In this document: positions 44,334-54,635 of the stretch, in pieces
Layout: every line of letters begins with the position of its first letter
Position numbering within the stretch: the stretch's first letter is position 1
NCBI GenBank assembly: GCA_002270295.1
Contig: NISF01000007.1
Location: 540-64,539 of the forward strand
Length of the DNA stretch: 64,000 nt
Reading direction: 5' to 3'
From: Enterobacter sp. 10-1
GTDB taxonomy: Bacteria > Pseudomonadota > Gammaproteobacteria > Enterobacterales > Enterobacteriaceae
Position numbers and translations under genes: made by a program
The notes under the pieces: generated by a model
Seen by the model: the letters and a program-made list of their open reading frames with translations, nothing else
Database searches by the model: none
What the model was told of the DNA's origin: nothing

Positions 44334-44957
44334 ATGCTAGTCTATTGGCTGGATATTATTGGCACAGCCGTATTTGCGATCTCCGGCGTGTTGCTGGCCG
44401 GCAAACTGCGTATGGACCCTTTCGGCGTGCTGGTGCTGGGGGTCGTTACCGCCGTGGGCGGCGGGACGATCCGCGATATGGCGCTCGCCAACGGCCCGGT
44501 GTTCTGGGTTAAAGACCCAACGGACCTGGTGGTGGCAATGGTGACCAGCATGCTGACGATCCTGCTGGTACGCCAACCGCGCCGGCTGCCTAAATGGATA
44601 CTGCCGGTGCTCGACGCCGTCGGCCTGGCGGTATTTGTCGGCATCGGCGTCAATAAGGCCTTTATCGCCCACAGCGGTCCGCTGGTTGCGGTCTGCATGG
44701 GGGTAGTTACCGGCGTCGGCGGCGGCATTATTCGCGACGTGCTGGCGCGTGAAATCCCGATGATTTTACGTACCGAAATCTATGCGACGGCCTGCATTGT
44801 CGGCGGTATCGTGCACGCAACGGCCTACGATACTTTTCACGTGTCGCTGCAAAATTCGGCGATGATGGGCATGGCCGTGACGCTGCTCATTCGGCTGGCG
44901 GCAATCCGCTGGCACCTGAAGCTGCCGACGTTTGCGCTGGATGATAACGGGCGTTAG
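44334..44957 (+). CDS. yadS: TRIC-type cation channel family protein YadS
   Basis: Inner-membrane protein of 207 residues with two repeated UPF0126 (TRIC) units of three helices each; glycine motifs GGGTIRD and GGGIIRD mark the two halves. Related proteins are trimeric potassium channels. The physiological role is not established here. It lies 35 bases after btuF. Confidence 0.93.
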   Translation: MLVYWLDIIGTAVFAISGVLLAGKLRMDPFGVLVLGVVTAVGGGTIRDMALANGPVFWVKDPTDLVVAMVTSMLTILLVRQPRRLPKWILPVLDAVGLAVFVGIGVNKAFIAHSGPLVAVCMGVVTGVGGGIIRDVLAREIPMILRTEIYATACIVGGIVHATAYDTFHVSLQNSAMMGMAVTLLIRLAAIRWHLKLPTFALDDNGR

Positions 44958-45057
44958 AAAGCGGCTTCATGGCGTAAACCGGCGTCCTGCAGGCCGCAGT
45001 CGGGCAAGTTGCGCCGGCTGCGCGGCCCGTCCCTGGGCCTTACTTCGGCGGGATAAA

Positions 45058-45402
45058 TCAGACGCTGAATGAAGATCCGCAGCCGCAGGTGCTTTTCGCA
45101 TTCGGGTTGGTCACGATAAAACGTGAGCCTTCGAGGCCTTCAGTATAATCGACGGCGCCGCCGACCAGATACTGCAGGCTCATTGGATCAACCACCAGGC
45201 CTACGCCCTGTTTCTCGATGGTCATATCCCCTTCGTTAACCTGATCGTCGAAGGTGAAGCCGTACTGGAAACCGCTGCAGCCGCCGCCGGTGATATAAAC
45301 GCGCAGCTTCAGGTTCGGATTGTCTTCATCAGCAATCAGGAATTTTACTTTTTTGGCTGCGGCTTCGGTAAACTCCAGCGGCAACACGACATCATCACTC
45401 AT
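45058..45402 (-). CDS. erpA: Iron-sulfur cluster insertion protein ErpA
   Basis: A-type carrier that inserts [4Fe-4S] clusters into IspG, IspH and others; 114 residues. The three ligand cysteines are C42, C106 and C108 (the CGC near the end). It is separate from isc and suf genes. A promoter is seen upstream. Confidence 0.97.
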   Translation of the reverse strand: MSDDVVLPLEFTEAAAKKVKFLIADEDNPNLKLRVYITGGGCSGFQYGFTFDDQVNEGDMTIEKQGVGLVVDPMSLQYLVGGAVDYTEGLEGSRFIVTNPNAKSTCGCGSSFSV

Positions 45403-45459
45403 TTTATGCTCCCATTGATACTGCCGATCCGGTTAAAGAATAACCGGACCTTTTGAGCC

Positions 45460-45488
45460 ATTATCTAATACCCTGGTAAATCGTTCAA
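45460..45488 (-). promoter_or_regulatory. erpA promoter
   Basis: On the minus strand -35 TTGAAC (45483-45488, overlapping the clcA stop), 17-base spacer, -10 GATAAT (45460-45465). A hairpin (CCGGTTA / TAACCGG, 45430-45448) follows in the leader. IscR or RyhB sites may be present but I cannot confirm them. Confidence 0.6.
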
Positions 45489-46903
45489 GTATTCTCCCCG
45501 GCAACCGCACGCGCTTTTGCCGCCTGTTCAGCGGCCTGTTTCGCCAGAGTTCGTTCAAGGATAGTTGAATACAAGGGCTTACCCCCCAGAAATTGAGCCA
45601 GTAGTGTTGCGCCGAGGCAGGTAATAATCATTGGCAAAATGAGCTGATAGTTATCGGTCATCTCCAGCACCAGCACAATTCCGGTCAGCGGCGCGCGCAC
45701 CGACGCGGCAAGGAGAGCCCCCATTCCGGCGATGGCAAAGGTGCCGGGATCCAGATGATAGGCCGGAAACAGCGGCGTCGCCGCCATACCGAATGCCGTT
45801 CCCAGCAAGGTTCCCAGCGCCAGCATGGGCGCAAAAATCCCGCCAGGCGCGCCGGAAGAGAAGCACAGCAGCGTGGTTATCACCCTGGCGATAAAAATAA
45901 ACAGCAGCAGGCCAACGGAGAAGTTACCCGCCGCGGCAATCGGAATGAGGTTAAACCCGCCTCCCGCCGCCGCGGGCTGGAGCAGCCCGAGAATACCGCA
46001 GCCGCCGCCGATTAGGCCGCCAATCAGCACCCATTTTTTGAGATCGCCGCCGTGGAGACGCTGGAACATATCCTGCGTACGCAGCACCAGGGTGTTAAAC
46101 AGCGGGCCAATCGCGCCGAAAATCATCCCCAGAATCAGATACAGCCACAGGGTATTGACCGGCGCATTGCTCAGCTTACCGACCTCGATAATCGCCCCTT
46201 CACCGTTAAAAATGCGAAATACGATGCTCGACATAATCACGCCGGTAAAAACGGCTTTAATGGAGATCAGGTTGTAGCGAAACTGCGGGCGCATCTCTTC
46301 AATAATAAACAGGATCCCCGCCAGCGGCGCGTTGAACGCGGCGGAGAGGCCCGCGGCGGCGCCGGTTGCCAGCAGCGTATGGCGCGCTTCGGGGCTGCGC
46401 ATGCGGAAAACATCCACCACCATGCGCCCAAGATTCCCGCCGAGCTGCACCATCGGCCCTTCCCGGCCCAGCACCATGCCGGCCCCCAGCGTCCCCATCC
46501 CGCCGATAAACTTCACCGGCAGCACCCGCCACCAGCGAACCGGGCGCAGCTCTTCCAGCGCCCCTTCTATTTCCGGGATCCCTGAGCCGCCCGCTTCCGG
46601 CGCAAACCGACGCACCAGAAAGTAGCCGACCATCGCCAGCAGCGCGGAGGTGATAAAGGCCAGCGGCCAGACCAGCAGCTCGTGGTCCGCCACCTGCGCC
46701 AGGGTTTCGATGCGCAGGTTCTGCACCCAATTGACGCTCTTTTCAAAAGCGACCCCCACCAGCCCGGCCAGGGTTCCGACGACGGCGGCCATTAGCAGCA
46801 CTGCCAGCGGCGTTTTGTCTCGCTGAACTAAGCGGCGAACCACGTCGCCGCGACGCAAGCGCACGATTTGTTTTGCTTCAAAAGAGGAGGCTTCTGCTTT
46901 CAT
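45485..46903 (-). CDS. clcA: H+/Cl- exchange transporter ClcA
   Basis: Antiporter of two chloride for one proton, used in acid resistance; 472 residues and many membrane helices. The selectivity motif GSGIPE is at 106-111, the gating glutamate is E148 (GREGP), and the proton glutamate E203 is in FIIEEMRP. Its end lies inside the erpA promoter. Confidence 0.97.
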   Translation of the reverse strand: MKAEASSFEAKQIVRLRRGDVVRRLVQRDKTPLAVLLMAAVVGTLAGLVGVAFEKSVNWVQNLRIETLAQVADHELLVWPLAFITSALLAMVGYFLVRRFAPEAGGSGIPEIEGALEELRPVRWWRVLPVKFIGGMGTLGAGMVLGREGPMVQLGGNLGRMVVDVFRMRSPEARHTLLATGAAAGLSAAFNAPLAGILFIIEEMRPQFRYNLISIKAVFTGVIMSSIVFRIFNGEGAIIEVGKLSNAPVNTLWLYLILGMIFGAIGPLFNTLVLRTQDMFQRLHGGDLKKWVLIGGLIGGGCGILGLLQPAAAGGGFNLIPIAAAGNFSVGLLLFIFIARVITTLLCFSSGAPGGIFAPMLALGTLLGTAFGMAATPLFPAYHLDPGTFAIAGMGALLAASVRAPLTGIVLVLEMTDNYQLILPMIITCLGATLLAQFLGGKPLYSTILERTLAKQAAEQAAKARAVAGENT

Positions 46904-47083
46904 ACTCTCGTCGGTTAATAGTCATACAAATAGCACCAAGGGCATTTTAACTGCCAGCCAGCCCCCCGTCGCGGAAAATATTCACCGTTCGCGCTTTGTT
47001 TCAATTGGGCAAAACTTTCATAACTATCCTGGAATAACTTAGAATAACCAGCAAAACATTTTTCACGAACCAGGAACCAGGCA

Positions 47084-48364
47084 ATGAGCAAATCTGAAAC
47101 TCTCTTTAGCGCCGCGCGTGAACTTATCCCCGGCGGCGTTAACTCGCCGGTACGAGCCTTCAGCGGCGTTGGCGGCACGCCGCTGTTTATCGAACGTGCG
47201 GACGGCGCCTATCTGTACGACGTCGACGGTAAAGCCTATATCGATTATGTCGGTTCCTGGGGCCCAATGGTACTCGGTCATAACCACCCGGCCATTCGCA
47301 ATGCGGTGATTGAAGCGGCGCAGCGCGGCCTGAGCTTTGGCGCGCCGACGGAAATGGAAGTGAAAATGGCGGCGCTGGTGACGGAGCTGGTACCGACGAT
47401 GGATATGGTGCGGATGGTTAACTCCGGCACCGAGGCCACCATGAGCGCCATTCGCCTGGCGCGCGGTTTTACCGGCCGTGACAAAATCATCAAATTTGAA
47501 GGCTGCTACCACGGCCACGCCGACTGTCTGCTGGTCAAAGCGGGCTCCGGCGCCCTGACCCTCGGCCAGCCGAATTCTCCGGGCGTGCCGGCCGATTTCG
47601 CCAAACACACGCTGACCTGCACCTATAATGACCTGGCTTCGGTCCGCGCCGCGTTCGAGCTGTATCCGCACGACGTTGCCTGCATTATCGTTGAACCGGT
47701 GGCCGGAAATATGAACTGCATCCCGCCGCAGCCGGAGTTCCTGCCGGGCCTGCGCGCGCTGTGCGACGAATTTGGCGCCCTGCTGATTATTGATGAAGTG
47801 ATGACCGGCTTCCGCGTTGCCCTGGCCGGAGCCCAGTCCTACTACGATGTGGTCCCTGACCTGACCTGTCTGGGCAAAATCATCGGCGGCGGCATGCCGG
47901 TGGGCGCCTTCGGCGGCCGTCGCGAAGTGATGGATGCGCTGGCGCCGACCGGCCCGGTCTATCAGGCGGGCACCCTGTCCGGCAACCCGATCGCCATGGC
48001 GGCGGGCTTCGCCTGCTTAAGCGAAGTGGCGCAGCCGGGAGTTCACGAGACGCTGACGGATTTAACCAACCAGCTGGCCCAGGGGCTGCTGGACGCCGCG
48101 CGCGACGCGGGCGTTCCGCTGGTAGTGAATAACGTTGGCGGCATGTTCGGCATCTTCTTTACCGACGCCGAAACCGTCACCTGCTATCAGGACGTGGTGA
48201 AGTGCGACGTTGAGCGCTTTAAGCGCTTCTTCCACCTGATGCTGGAAGAGGGCGTTTATCTGGCGCCTTCAGCGTTTGAAGCCGGATTTATGTCCGTTGC
48301 CCACAGCGAAGAAGATATCAACCATACCATCGCCGCCGCGCGCAGCGCGTTCGCCAAACTGTAG
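47084..48364 (+). CDS. hemL: Glutamate-1-semialdehyde 2,1-aminomutase
   Basis: PLP enzyme making 5-aminolevulinate for heme; 426 residues. The PLP lysine is K265 in [13 protein letters not shown]. The conserved NSGTEATM and IDEVMTGFR stretches are present. It is convergent with fhuB, with a hairpin between them. Confidence 0.98.
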   Translation: MSKSETLFSAARELIPGGVNSPVRAFSGVGGTPLFIERADGAYLYDVDGKAYIDYVGSWGPMVLGHNHPAIRNAVIEAAQRGLSFGAPTEMEVKMAALVTELVPTMDMVRMVNSGTEATMSAIRLARGFTGRDKIIKFEGCYHGHADCLLVKAGSGALTLGQPNSPGVPADFAKHTLTCTYNDLASVRAAFELYPHDVACIIVEPVAGNMNCIPPQPEFLPGLRALCDEFGALLIIDEVMTGFRVALAGAQSYYDVVPDLTCLGKIIGGGMPVGAFGGRREVMDALAPTGPVYQAGTLSGNPIAMAAGFACLSEVAQPGVHETLTDLTNQLAQGLLDAARDAGVPLVVNNVGGMFGIFFTDAETVTCYQDVVKCDVERFKRFFHLMLEEGVYLAPSAFEAGFMSVAHSEEDINHTIAAARSAFAKL

Positions 48365-48375
48365 TCCACGCGCTC

Positions 48376-48401
48376 CCGGGCGAGCATCACGCCTCGCCCG
48401 G
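48376..48401. terminator. Hairpin between hemL and fhuB
   Basis: A 9-bp stem CCGGGCGAG (48376-48384) / CTCGCCCGG (48393-48401) with an 8-base loop, in the gap between convergent genes. It lacks a T run, so the terminator function is not certain. Confidence 0.45.
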
Positions 48402-48426
48402 AATAACGGCCCATCGCCGCGATAGC

Positions 48427-50409
48427 CTAGCGGCTCTGCTTCCTCAGCAAATAGATAAAGTACGGTGCGCCGATAAAGGTCGACAGCAGGCCCGCCGGGA
48501 TCTGATACGGGAACATAATCATTCGCCCGCACCAGTCGGCAAAGACCAGCAGCAGGCCGCCAATCAGCCCGGACATCACCATATGCGGTATCGTACGGCG
48601 GAAGCCCATCATGCGCGCAATATGCGGCGCCATCAGACCGACAAAGCTTAACGGGCCGATGGTCAACGTTGCCGTGGCCGTCAGGCAGGCGGCCAGCAGC
48701 AGCAGGCCGATGCGCGACGGCGTCAGCGCAACGCCTACCGCACGAGCAGCCTCGCCGCCGAGCGGCAGGATCGTCAGCCAGCGGCGGCACAGCGGCGCCA
48801 GGGCCAACAGCACCAGCATCACGCTGCCGCTATACGCCACCATCTCCGGCGTCGCGCCGTAGGTCGACCCGGAGATCCACGTCAGAATCTGCGCCATCCG
48901 CGGATCGCCGCTGGCCTGCAGCATCATCAGCAGCATGGTAAACGCGGTGCTCAAGGCCATGCCCGCCAGCAGCATCCGGTGCGGCGAAAAGCCGCCGCGT
49001 CCGGCAGCAACCAGAATCACCAGCAGCGTCGCCGCCGCGCCCAGGCTGCCGGCTGGCAGCAGCCAGCCAAAGGCGTTGCCGGGGACGAAGAACAGCATCA
49101 CAACCACGCCAAACGCCGCGCCGGAGCTGATCCCCAGCACTTCCGGGCTGGCCATCGGGTTGCCGGTCAGGCGCTGAATAATACAGCCCGCCACCGCCAG
49201 CATCACCCCGGCGAACAGCGCCGCCAGAATCCGCGGCCAGCGCCACGGCATCAGCTGATCCAGCAGCGTACCGCTGGCCCAGTGCCAGCTCTGGGCGTCG
49301 CGGCCAAAGGCCAGCGCCGCCGTCAGCGCCAGCAGCAGAATCAGTAAACCGCCGAGCGCAAACCACTGCACGTTGTGTCGCTCAGCCGGCACCTTATCGC
49401 CCGCGTTCATCACCGGAGCGCTAATACTGCGCAGGCGCGGCAGCAGCCACAGCAGCAGCGGCGCGCCGACCAGCGCCGTCACCGATCCGGTTGACACCTC
49501 CATCCAGACGCGGGCAAGCCACAGAATGATTTGATCGGAGAGCCAGAGGATCAGCGCGCCAATCAGCGCCGCCAGCAGCAGGCGCGAGAGCAGGCGGCGG
49601 GCGCCGAGCATTTTTGCCAGCAGCGGGGCAAACAGGCCGATAAAGCCGATAATCCCCACCGCATTCACCAGCATCGCGCTGAGAACAATAGCCAGCGTCA
49701 GCGCCCCAAGACGCGCCAGGGAGAGCGCCAGGCCGAGGTTGCGCGCAACGCCGTCGTCCAGCCCCATCAGGGTGAGAGGTCGCAGCAGCAGCAGCGTCAG
49801 CATCGCCCCGCCGAGCAGCTGCGGCCACAGCCGCTGCGCCACGCTCCAGTCGGTTTGCGTCAGGGTGCCGGTACTCCACAGGAACATGCTCTGCAGCTGG
49901 TCGTGATGGAAAATGACCATCAGCTGATTAAGCGCCCCGCAGTAAAGGCTGACCACCAGGCCGGCGAGAATCAAGGTCACCGGCGAGAGTCGTTTACCCC
50001 AGGAGACGCCAAACACCAGCGCGCCCACCAGGCACGCGCCCGCCAGGGCGGCAAACTGCGATGCCAGCACGCCGGGGATCGCCCACAGCACGGTGACCGT
50101 CATCCCCAGCTGGGCGCCGGTCGCGACGCCAAGGGTCGTCGGTTCCGCCAGCGGGTTGCGCAGCACCTGCTGAAACAGAACGCCGACCAGCCCCAGGCCA
50201 GCGCCCACCAGCAGCGACACCGCCAGCCTCGGCAGCAGGCTGTAGTGAAACAGCATCTGGGCGATATTATCGATATCCGGCTGCCACAGCGCCTGACGCC
50301 ACTCGTTCTGCGGCAGCGCGATCCGGAGATTGAAAAGGCTGAGCGCGAAGGCGGCAATCAGCAGTATGGCCAGCAGCAGAGCCGCCAGAGGGGAAATTCG
50401 CGATCTCAC
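48427..50409 (-). CDS. fhuB: Ferric hydroxamate ABC permease FhuB
   Basis: Inner-membrane permease for ferrichrome-type siderophores; 660 residues, formed of two fused homologous halves. Start is GTG at 50409, in the GTGA overlap with the fhuD stop, with a GGGAGGT Shine-Dalgarno; the longer frame upstream is not used. Each half has the FecCD-type motifs (GLVGVLFQQVLRNPLAEPTTLG and AVAGCIIQRLTGNPMASPEVLG regions). Confidence 0.97.
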   Translation of the reverse strand: MRSRISPLAALLLAILLIAAFALSLFNLRIALPQNEWRQALWQPDIDNIAQMLFHYSLLPRLAVSLLVGAGLGLVGVLFQQVLRNPLAEPTTLGVATGAQLGMTVTVLWAIPGVLASQFAALAGACLVGALVFGVSWGKRLSPVTLILAGLVVSLYCGALNQLMVIFHHDQLQSMFLWSTGTLTQTDWSVAQRLWPQLLGGAMLTLLLLRPLTLMGLDDGVARNLGLALSLARLGALTLAIVLSAMLVNAVGIIGFIGLFAPLLAKMLGARRLLSRLLLAALIGALILWLSDQIILWLARVWMEVSTGSVTALVGAPLLLWLLPRLRSISAPVMNAGDKVPAERHNVQWFALGGLLILLLALTAALAFGRDAQSWHWASGTLLDQLMPWRWPRILAALFAGVMLAVAGCIIQRLTGNPMASPEVLGISSGAAFGVVVMLFFVPGNAFGWLLPAGSLGAAATLLVILVAAGRGGFSPHRMLLAGMALSTAFTMLLMMLQASGDPRMAQILTWISGSTYGATPEMVAYSGSVMLVLLALAPLCRRWLTILPLGGEAARAVGVALTPSRIGLLLLAACLTATATLTIGPLSFVGLMAPHIARMMGFRRTIPHMVMSGLIGGLLLVFADWCGRMIMFPYQIPAGLLSTFIGAPYFIYLLRKQSR

Positions 50410-51296
50410 GCCGGACCTCCCTGAGCGTCGGCCAGCACGCGGGCAAAGTGCATCGCCGATAGCGTAGCACCGTAAAACCACACCGCCGGAACGCGCTGGA
50501 AGCGCCCTTCGCGGACAAACGGCATTGCCCGCCACAGCGGGGTGTTCATCAGCTGCGCCATTTCGCTATCGTTGCCGTGGTCAAAGCAGATCACGTCCAC
50601 ATCCCTGTAGGCCGCCAGCCGGTCAATACCGACGGTCACGCTGCCCCAGAAGGTGCTCTCACCGCGCCAGGCATTTTTGATATCAAAGCGTTCGAGGATT
50701 TCCTGAAACAGGCAGTTATTACCAAAAACCAGGACGTGACGCGGGTCAAGCAGGCTAATCATCAGCAGCGGCCGATCGTCTCGGCGGGCGAAACGCGGGC
50801 GCAGTTCGTCCATCAGCGCATCGAACTCCGCCAGATGGCGCTTCGCGGCCTGCTGCTTGCCGATAAGCTCGGCCATCTCATTCAGCGATTGTTGCGCCAT
50901 CATCAGCGGCCGCTTGCCGTCGCTGAAGGTAAATCCGCGTCCCGGAGCAATACGCGCCAGCTTCTCTGACGACGGGCCGTAGCCTGCCGACCAGACGATA
51001 TATGAAGGGTTCATCTGCGTCAGCAGTTCAAGATTGGGTTCCGTGCGCAGCCCGACGTCAATGACCGAGTCCGGCAGCGCCGGTTCATTCACCCACAGGC
51101 GATAGTTCGGGATATCAGCGACGCCATACGGCACGACGCCCAGCGCCAGCAGAAGCTCTACCGGCAGCCACTCCAGCGCCACGATGCGCTGCGGATCGAC
51201 GGCCGCCGCCCGCGCGCCGCGCATCTGCCACAGCAGCGGCGATAGCGCCATCGCCGTCAGTAAACGCCGACGGGTGATCACGTTGTTTTTATCCAT
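50406..51296 (-). CDS. fhuD: Ferric hydroxamate binding protein FhuD
   Basis: Periplasmic binding protein for ferrichrome-type siderophores, 296 residues. The N-terminus TRRRLLTAMALSPLLW is a twin-arginine-like signal, with cleavage near residue 31 (ARAA). The rest is the type III binding fold. It overlaps fhuC by 1 base and fhuB by 4. Confidence 0.96.
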   Translation of the reverse strand: MDKNNVITRRRLLTAMALSPLLWQMRGARAAAVDPQRIVALEWLPVELLLALGVVPYGVADIPNYRLWVNEPALPDSVIDVGLRTEPNLELLTQMNPSYIVWSAGYGPSSEKLARIAPGRGFTFSDGKRPLMMAQQSLNEMAELIGKQQAAKRHLAEFDALMDELRPRFARRDDRPLLMISLLDPRHVLVFGNNCLFQEILERFDIKNAWRGESTFWGSVTVGIDRLAAYRDVDVICFDHGNDSEMAQLMNTPLWRAMPFVREGRFQRVPAVWFYGATLSAMHFARVLADAQGGPA

Positions 51297-52093
51297 TAAT
51301 AGACGAAGCTTACCGGCGCACTGCCCGCCGGATGCGGCAGAATTCCCATCGGGATACCGTAAATTTGTTCCAGCGTTTCGCTACGCATCAGCTCAGCCGA
51401 CGTGCCCTGAGCAATCATCTCGCCGCCGCGAAGGGCCACCAGATAGTCGCAGTAGCGGGCCGCCATATTGATATCATGCAGCACGGCAATCACCGTCAGG
51501 CCGCGCTGCTGGCTCAGGCGATGCACCAGCGCCAGCACGTCAACCTGGTGGGCGATATCCAGCGCCGAGGTTGGCTCATCCAGCAGCAGACAGCGGCTGT
51601 CCTGGGCCACCAGCATGGCAATCCACGCGCGCTGGCGCTCGCCGCCGGAGAGGCTATCGACCAGCCGATGCGCCAAGGGTTTAAGTCCGACCAGCGCAAT
51701 GGCCTCCTCGACCTTCTGTCGATCCGTTGCGCCAAAGCGCCCCAGCGCCCCGTGCCACGGATAGCGTCCAATCGCCACCAGCTCACGCACCGTCATCCCC
51801 TCTGCCGCGGGCAGCTGCTGCGGCAGATAGGCCACTTTGCGGGCAAACGCCTTGCTGCTCCAGCTATCGAGAGGCTGACCGTCGAGCAGCACCTCGCCGT
51901 CTGACGGCGGCTGATGGCGACCGAGCATTTTCAGCAGCGTCGATTTACCGGAACCGTTATGACCAATCAGGCCTGTCACTTTTCCAGCCGGGAAGGTTAA
52001 CGAAAGCGGATGCAGCAGCGTACGGCCAGGCACGCGAAAGGTAACGCGATTCAACGAAAACGTGGTATCGGATTGCGGAGTGTTTTCCTGCAT
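51296..52093 (-). CDS. fhuC: Ferric hydroxamate ABC ATPase FhuC
   Basis: ATPase of FhuBCD, 265 residues, from the ATG at 52093 (MQENTPQSD). Walker A GHNGSGKST is at 44-52, the signature LSGGERQR and Walker B LLLDEP follow. It lies about 50 bases after fhuA. Confidence 0.97.
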   Translation of the reverse strand: MQENTPQSDTTFSLNRVTFRVPGRTLLHPLSLTFPAGKVTGLIGHNGSGKSTLLKMLGRHQPPSDGEVLLDGQPLDSWSSKAFARKVAYLPQQLPAAEGMTVRELVAIGRYPWHGALGRFGATDRQKVEEAIALVGLKPLAHRLVDSLSGGERQRAWIAMLVAQDSRCLLLDEPTSALDIAHQVDVLALVHRLSQQRGLTVIAVLHDINMAARYCDYLVALRGGEMIAQGTSAELMRSETLEQIYGIPMGILPHPAGSAPVSFVY

Positions 52094-52140
52094 AGCGGCC
52101 AACTTGTTTAACGGCGCGGCGAACCGCGCCCATTGAGTGA

Positions 52141-54348
52141 TTAGAAACGGAAGGTTCCGGTCGCAATGACCTGACGCCCTGCGCCCCAGTAGCACGCATA
52201 TTCGCTATAGCAGCTGGAAACGTACTCGCGATCGAACAGATTATTGACGTTGATACCCACCGACGAGCCCGGTAAACCAAAGCGCGCCAGATCGTATTTC
52301 ACCGTCGCATCCATCAACGCGTAGCCCGCTACGCCGAAGGAATCATTTTGCTTCGCATCGGCGGTATCGTTTTTGTAGTAGCTAACCGTAGAGCCAACGT
52401 AGCGCGCACCGGCGCCTACCGTCAGGCCGCTCAGCGCGGTTTCGTGCAAGGTGTAATCTGCCCACAGCGACGCCATATTACGCGGAACTTCCGCCGGACG
52501 TTTGCCGTTAAATATGGTGTCGTGCTGGTACTCAGCATCGGTGTAGGTATAGGCTGCGGTAAGGTTGATATTGGCGTTCACCGCCGCTTTCGCTTCCAGC
52601 TCCACGCCGCGAGCGCGGATCTCGCCGGTTTGAATGCTAAACGTCGTATTACGCGGATCTGCCGTCAGGTTTTTATCCTTGGTCAGCTGGTACACCGCCG
52701 CCGTGACCACCACCGGCATATCTTTCGGTACGTATTTCACGCCCGCTTCATACTGCTCGCCGCGCGACGGATCGAACGGTTTGCCGTCCAGGCCCGATCC
52801 TGAAACCGGCTCAAACGATTGGCTGTAGCTGAAGTATGGAGAAATACCGTTGTCGAACAGGTAGTTAATACCACCGCGCCAGGTAAACTGCTGGTCGTGA
52901 TTTTCGGCCAGGGTGTTAGTGGAGCGCGTCAGCGTAGAGGTCGTGGCGTAGTCATAGCGTCCGCCCAGCGTCATCACCCACTTATCCCATTCCATCTGAT
53001 CCTGGGCATAGAGGCCGGTCTGCTCCATCCGGTTAAGCACCGCGTACGGGAAGTACACCGAGACGTTTGGATTACCGTACTGCGGATTGGACATCCCGAT
53101 CGGGTCTGCAGAACCATAGTCGGCATTGACGTCGTTACGCATACGCGAATAGTCCACGCCGGTCAGCAGCTTATGGTCGACCGCGCCGGTGGCAAAGTCG
53201 GACTGCAGCTGGGTATCAACGGTGAACGTGTTGAGATGTTCATCAGAGCGCACGTAGGCGCGGTTGATTTGTCCCGGCGCCGTGTAACCGTTGCCGTAAA
53301 CGGAGCGATACAGCGTATTGACGTCGGCGTAGCGCAGGTTCTGGCGAACGGTGAAGGTATCGTCAAACTGGTGTGAGAAGCTGTAGCCCACCATCTGCTG
53401 ACGGCGCGACATCTTATTGTCCGGCTCACCTTCGTTGAAATCGGTCGGCAGCTTATGTGCCTTGCCGTTGGCGTCATAGTACGGCACCACGGTCCCTTCA
53501 CGCGGGAGCCAGCCGTAGTAACCCGCATAAGGATCGCTCTGGAAGTTGCTCAGGAAGGTGAAATCGGTTTTATCATCCGGGCGCCAGCTAAAGGACGGCG
53601 CCACCGCGTAGCGGGTCGATTTCGCCATCTGCTGCTGCGCGTCCTGGCTGCGGCCCAGGCCGGTCAGGCGATAGGACCATACGCCGCTATCATCAATTGC
53701 ATCGCTAAAATCAAAACCAGTCTGCCACAGGTTATCGGTACCCATTTTGAACTGAATTTCTCTCAGCGGCTCGGTCGTCGGGCGCTTGCTGACCATGCTG
53801 ACGATGCCGCCGGGGTTGCTGTTGCCATACAGCACGGAGGTTGGCCCGCGCATCACTTCCACACGCTCCAGGAAGTAAGGGTCCATCGACACTTCAGAGT
53901 AGTTATTCCCCTGCAGCTTCATGCCATCCAGATACTGGTTGGTATTGACCGTTGTCGACGTCGTAAAGCCGCGAATCGTCACCACGTCATAGGTCGTCGA
54001 GCTGCCGCGAGTGGAGAAAACGCCCGGCGTATAGGCCAGCGCTTCTTTCACCGTTGTCGGCTGCTTCATCTCCATTTCCTGGCGGGTAACCACGGAAATC
54101 GACTGCGGCGTTTTTTCAATAGGGGTATCGGTTTTGGTGGCAGTTGCGGAGCGCTTTGCCGCGATAGTCGGGGCCGGTCCCCAGGCATTTTCCTGGCTGA
54201 CGGGAGCCGCAGTCACGGTAATGGTTTCTTCTTTTTTCGGTTCAACTGCCGCCTGTGCATAGACAGACATGCCGCTAACCGCCGTGGCTACTACGACTGC
54301 AATTTTACGCAGTGAGTGATTTGGCTGAGCAGTTTTTAGACGCGCCAT
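52141..54348 (-). CDS. fhuA: Ferrichrome outer-membrane transporter FhuA
   Basis: TonB-dependent receptor for ferrichrome; 735 residues. The signal peptide ends AQA at residue 33. The TonB box ETITVTA is at about 41-47. The plug domain (QSISVVTRQEM and TIRGF) covers about 75-195, then the 22-strand barrel ending in ATGTFRF. It is 12 residues shorter than the 747 of E. coli; the difference is probably in the external loops. In E. coli this protein also serves as a receptor for phages and colicin M; whether that holds here is unknown. Confidence 0.96.
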   Translation of the reverse strand: MARLKTAQPNHSLRKIAVVVATAVSGMSVYAQAAVEPKKEETITVTAAPVSQENAWGPAPTIAAKRSATATKTDTPIEKTPQSISVVTRQEMEMKQPTTVKEALAYTPGVFSTRGSSTTYDVVTIRGFTTSTTVNTNQYLDGMKLQGNNYSEVSMDPYFLERVEVMRGPTSVLYGNSNPGGIVSMVSKRPTTEPLREIQFKMGTDNLWQTGFDFSDAIDDSGVWSYRLTGLGRSQDAQQQMAKSTRYAVAPSFSWRPDDKTDFTFLSNFQSDPYAGYYGWLPREGTVVPYYDANGKAHKLPTDFNEGEPDNKMSRRQQMVGYSFSHQFDDTFTVRQNLRYADVNTLYRSVYGNGYTAPGQINRAYVRSDEHLNTFTVDTQLQSDFATGAVDHKLLTGVDYSRMRNDVNADYGSADPIGMSNPQYGNPNVSVYFPYAVLNRMEQTGLYAQDQMEWDKWVMTLGGRYDYATTSTLTRSTNTLAENHDQQFTWRGGINYLFDNGISPYFSYSQSFEPVSGSGLDGKPFDPSRGEQYEAGVKYVPKDMPVVVTAAVYQLTKDKNLTADPRNTTFSIQTGEIRARGVELEAKAAVNANINLTAAYTYTDAEYQHDTIFNGKRPAEVPRNMASLWADYTLHETALSGLTVGAGARYVGSTVSYYKNDTADAKQNDSFGVAGYALMDATVKYDLARFGLPGSSVGINVNNLFDREYVSSCYSEYACYWGAGRQVIATGTFRF

Positions 54349-54370
54349 TGGTAGATCTCTGATAAAGGTG

Positions 54371-54400
54371 AATGATAACGTAAACGAGAATTATTATTAT
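54371..54400 (-). promoter_or_regulatory. Fur box before fhuA
   Basis: The stretch AATAATAATTCTCGTTTACG, read on the minus strand, and the following TTATCATT match a Fur site (consensus GATAATGATAATCATTATC, with overlapping partial copies). It is about 25 bases before the fhuA start. Fur repression of fhuACDB when iron is enough is the expected result. Confidence 0.7.
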
Positions 54401-54530
54401 GACGGCTGACATAATAGGCGAAACGCGAAATGCAAGGCAAGCGATATGCCATCGCGAAGATATCAAAGGCTGAATAAATAACCAGACGGTAATTGTGGGG
54501 TTAAGTGGCTGTTAAGTAATCTACATAAAT

Positions 54531-54564
54531 GAAAAAGCCCCCTGATACTGAAGTATCAGAGGGC
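54531..54564 (-). terminator. Terminator after mrcB
   Basis: A 13-bp stem, GCCCCCTGATACT (54537-54549) / AGTATCAGAGGGC (54552-54564) with one G-T pair and a 2-base loop, is followed on the minus strand by T5. It lies about 70 bases after the end of mrcB. Confidence 0.9.
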
Positions 54565-54635
54565 CAGTGTTGCAACAACCTGTTCGCACCACCATGCAAG
54601 CTGCAGCGAGGCGGCTTGAAGAATCAAGCGGATAG

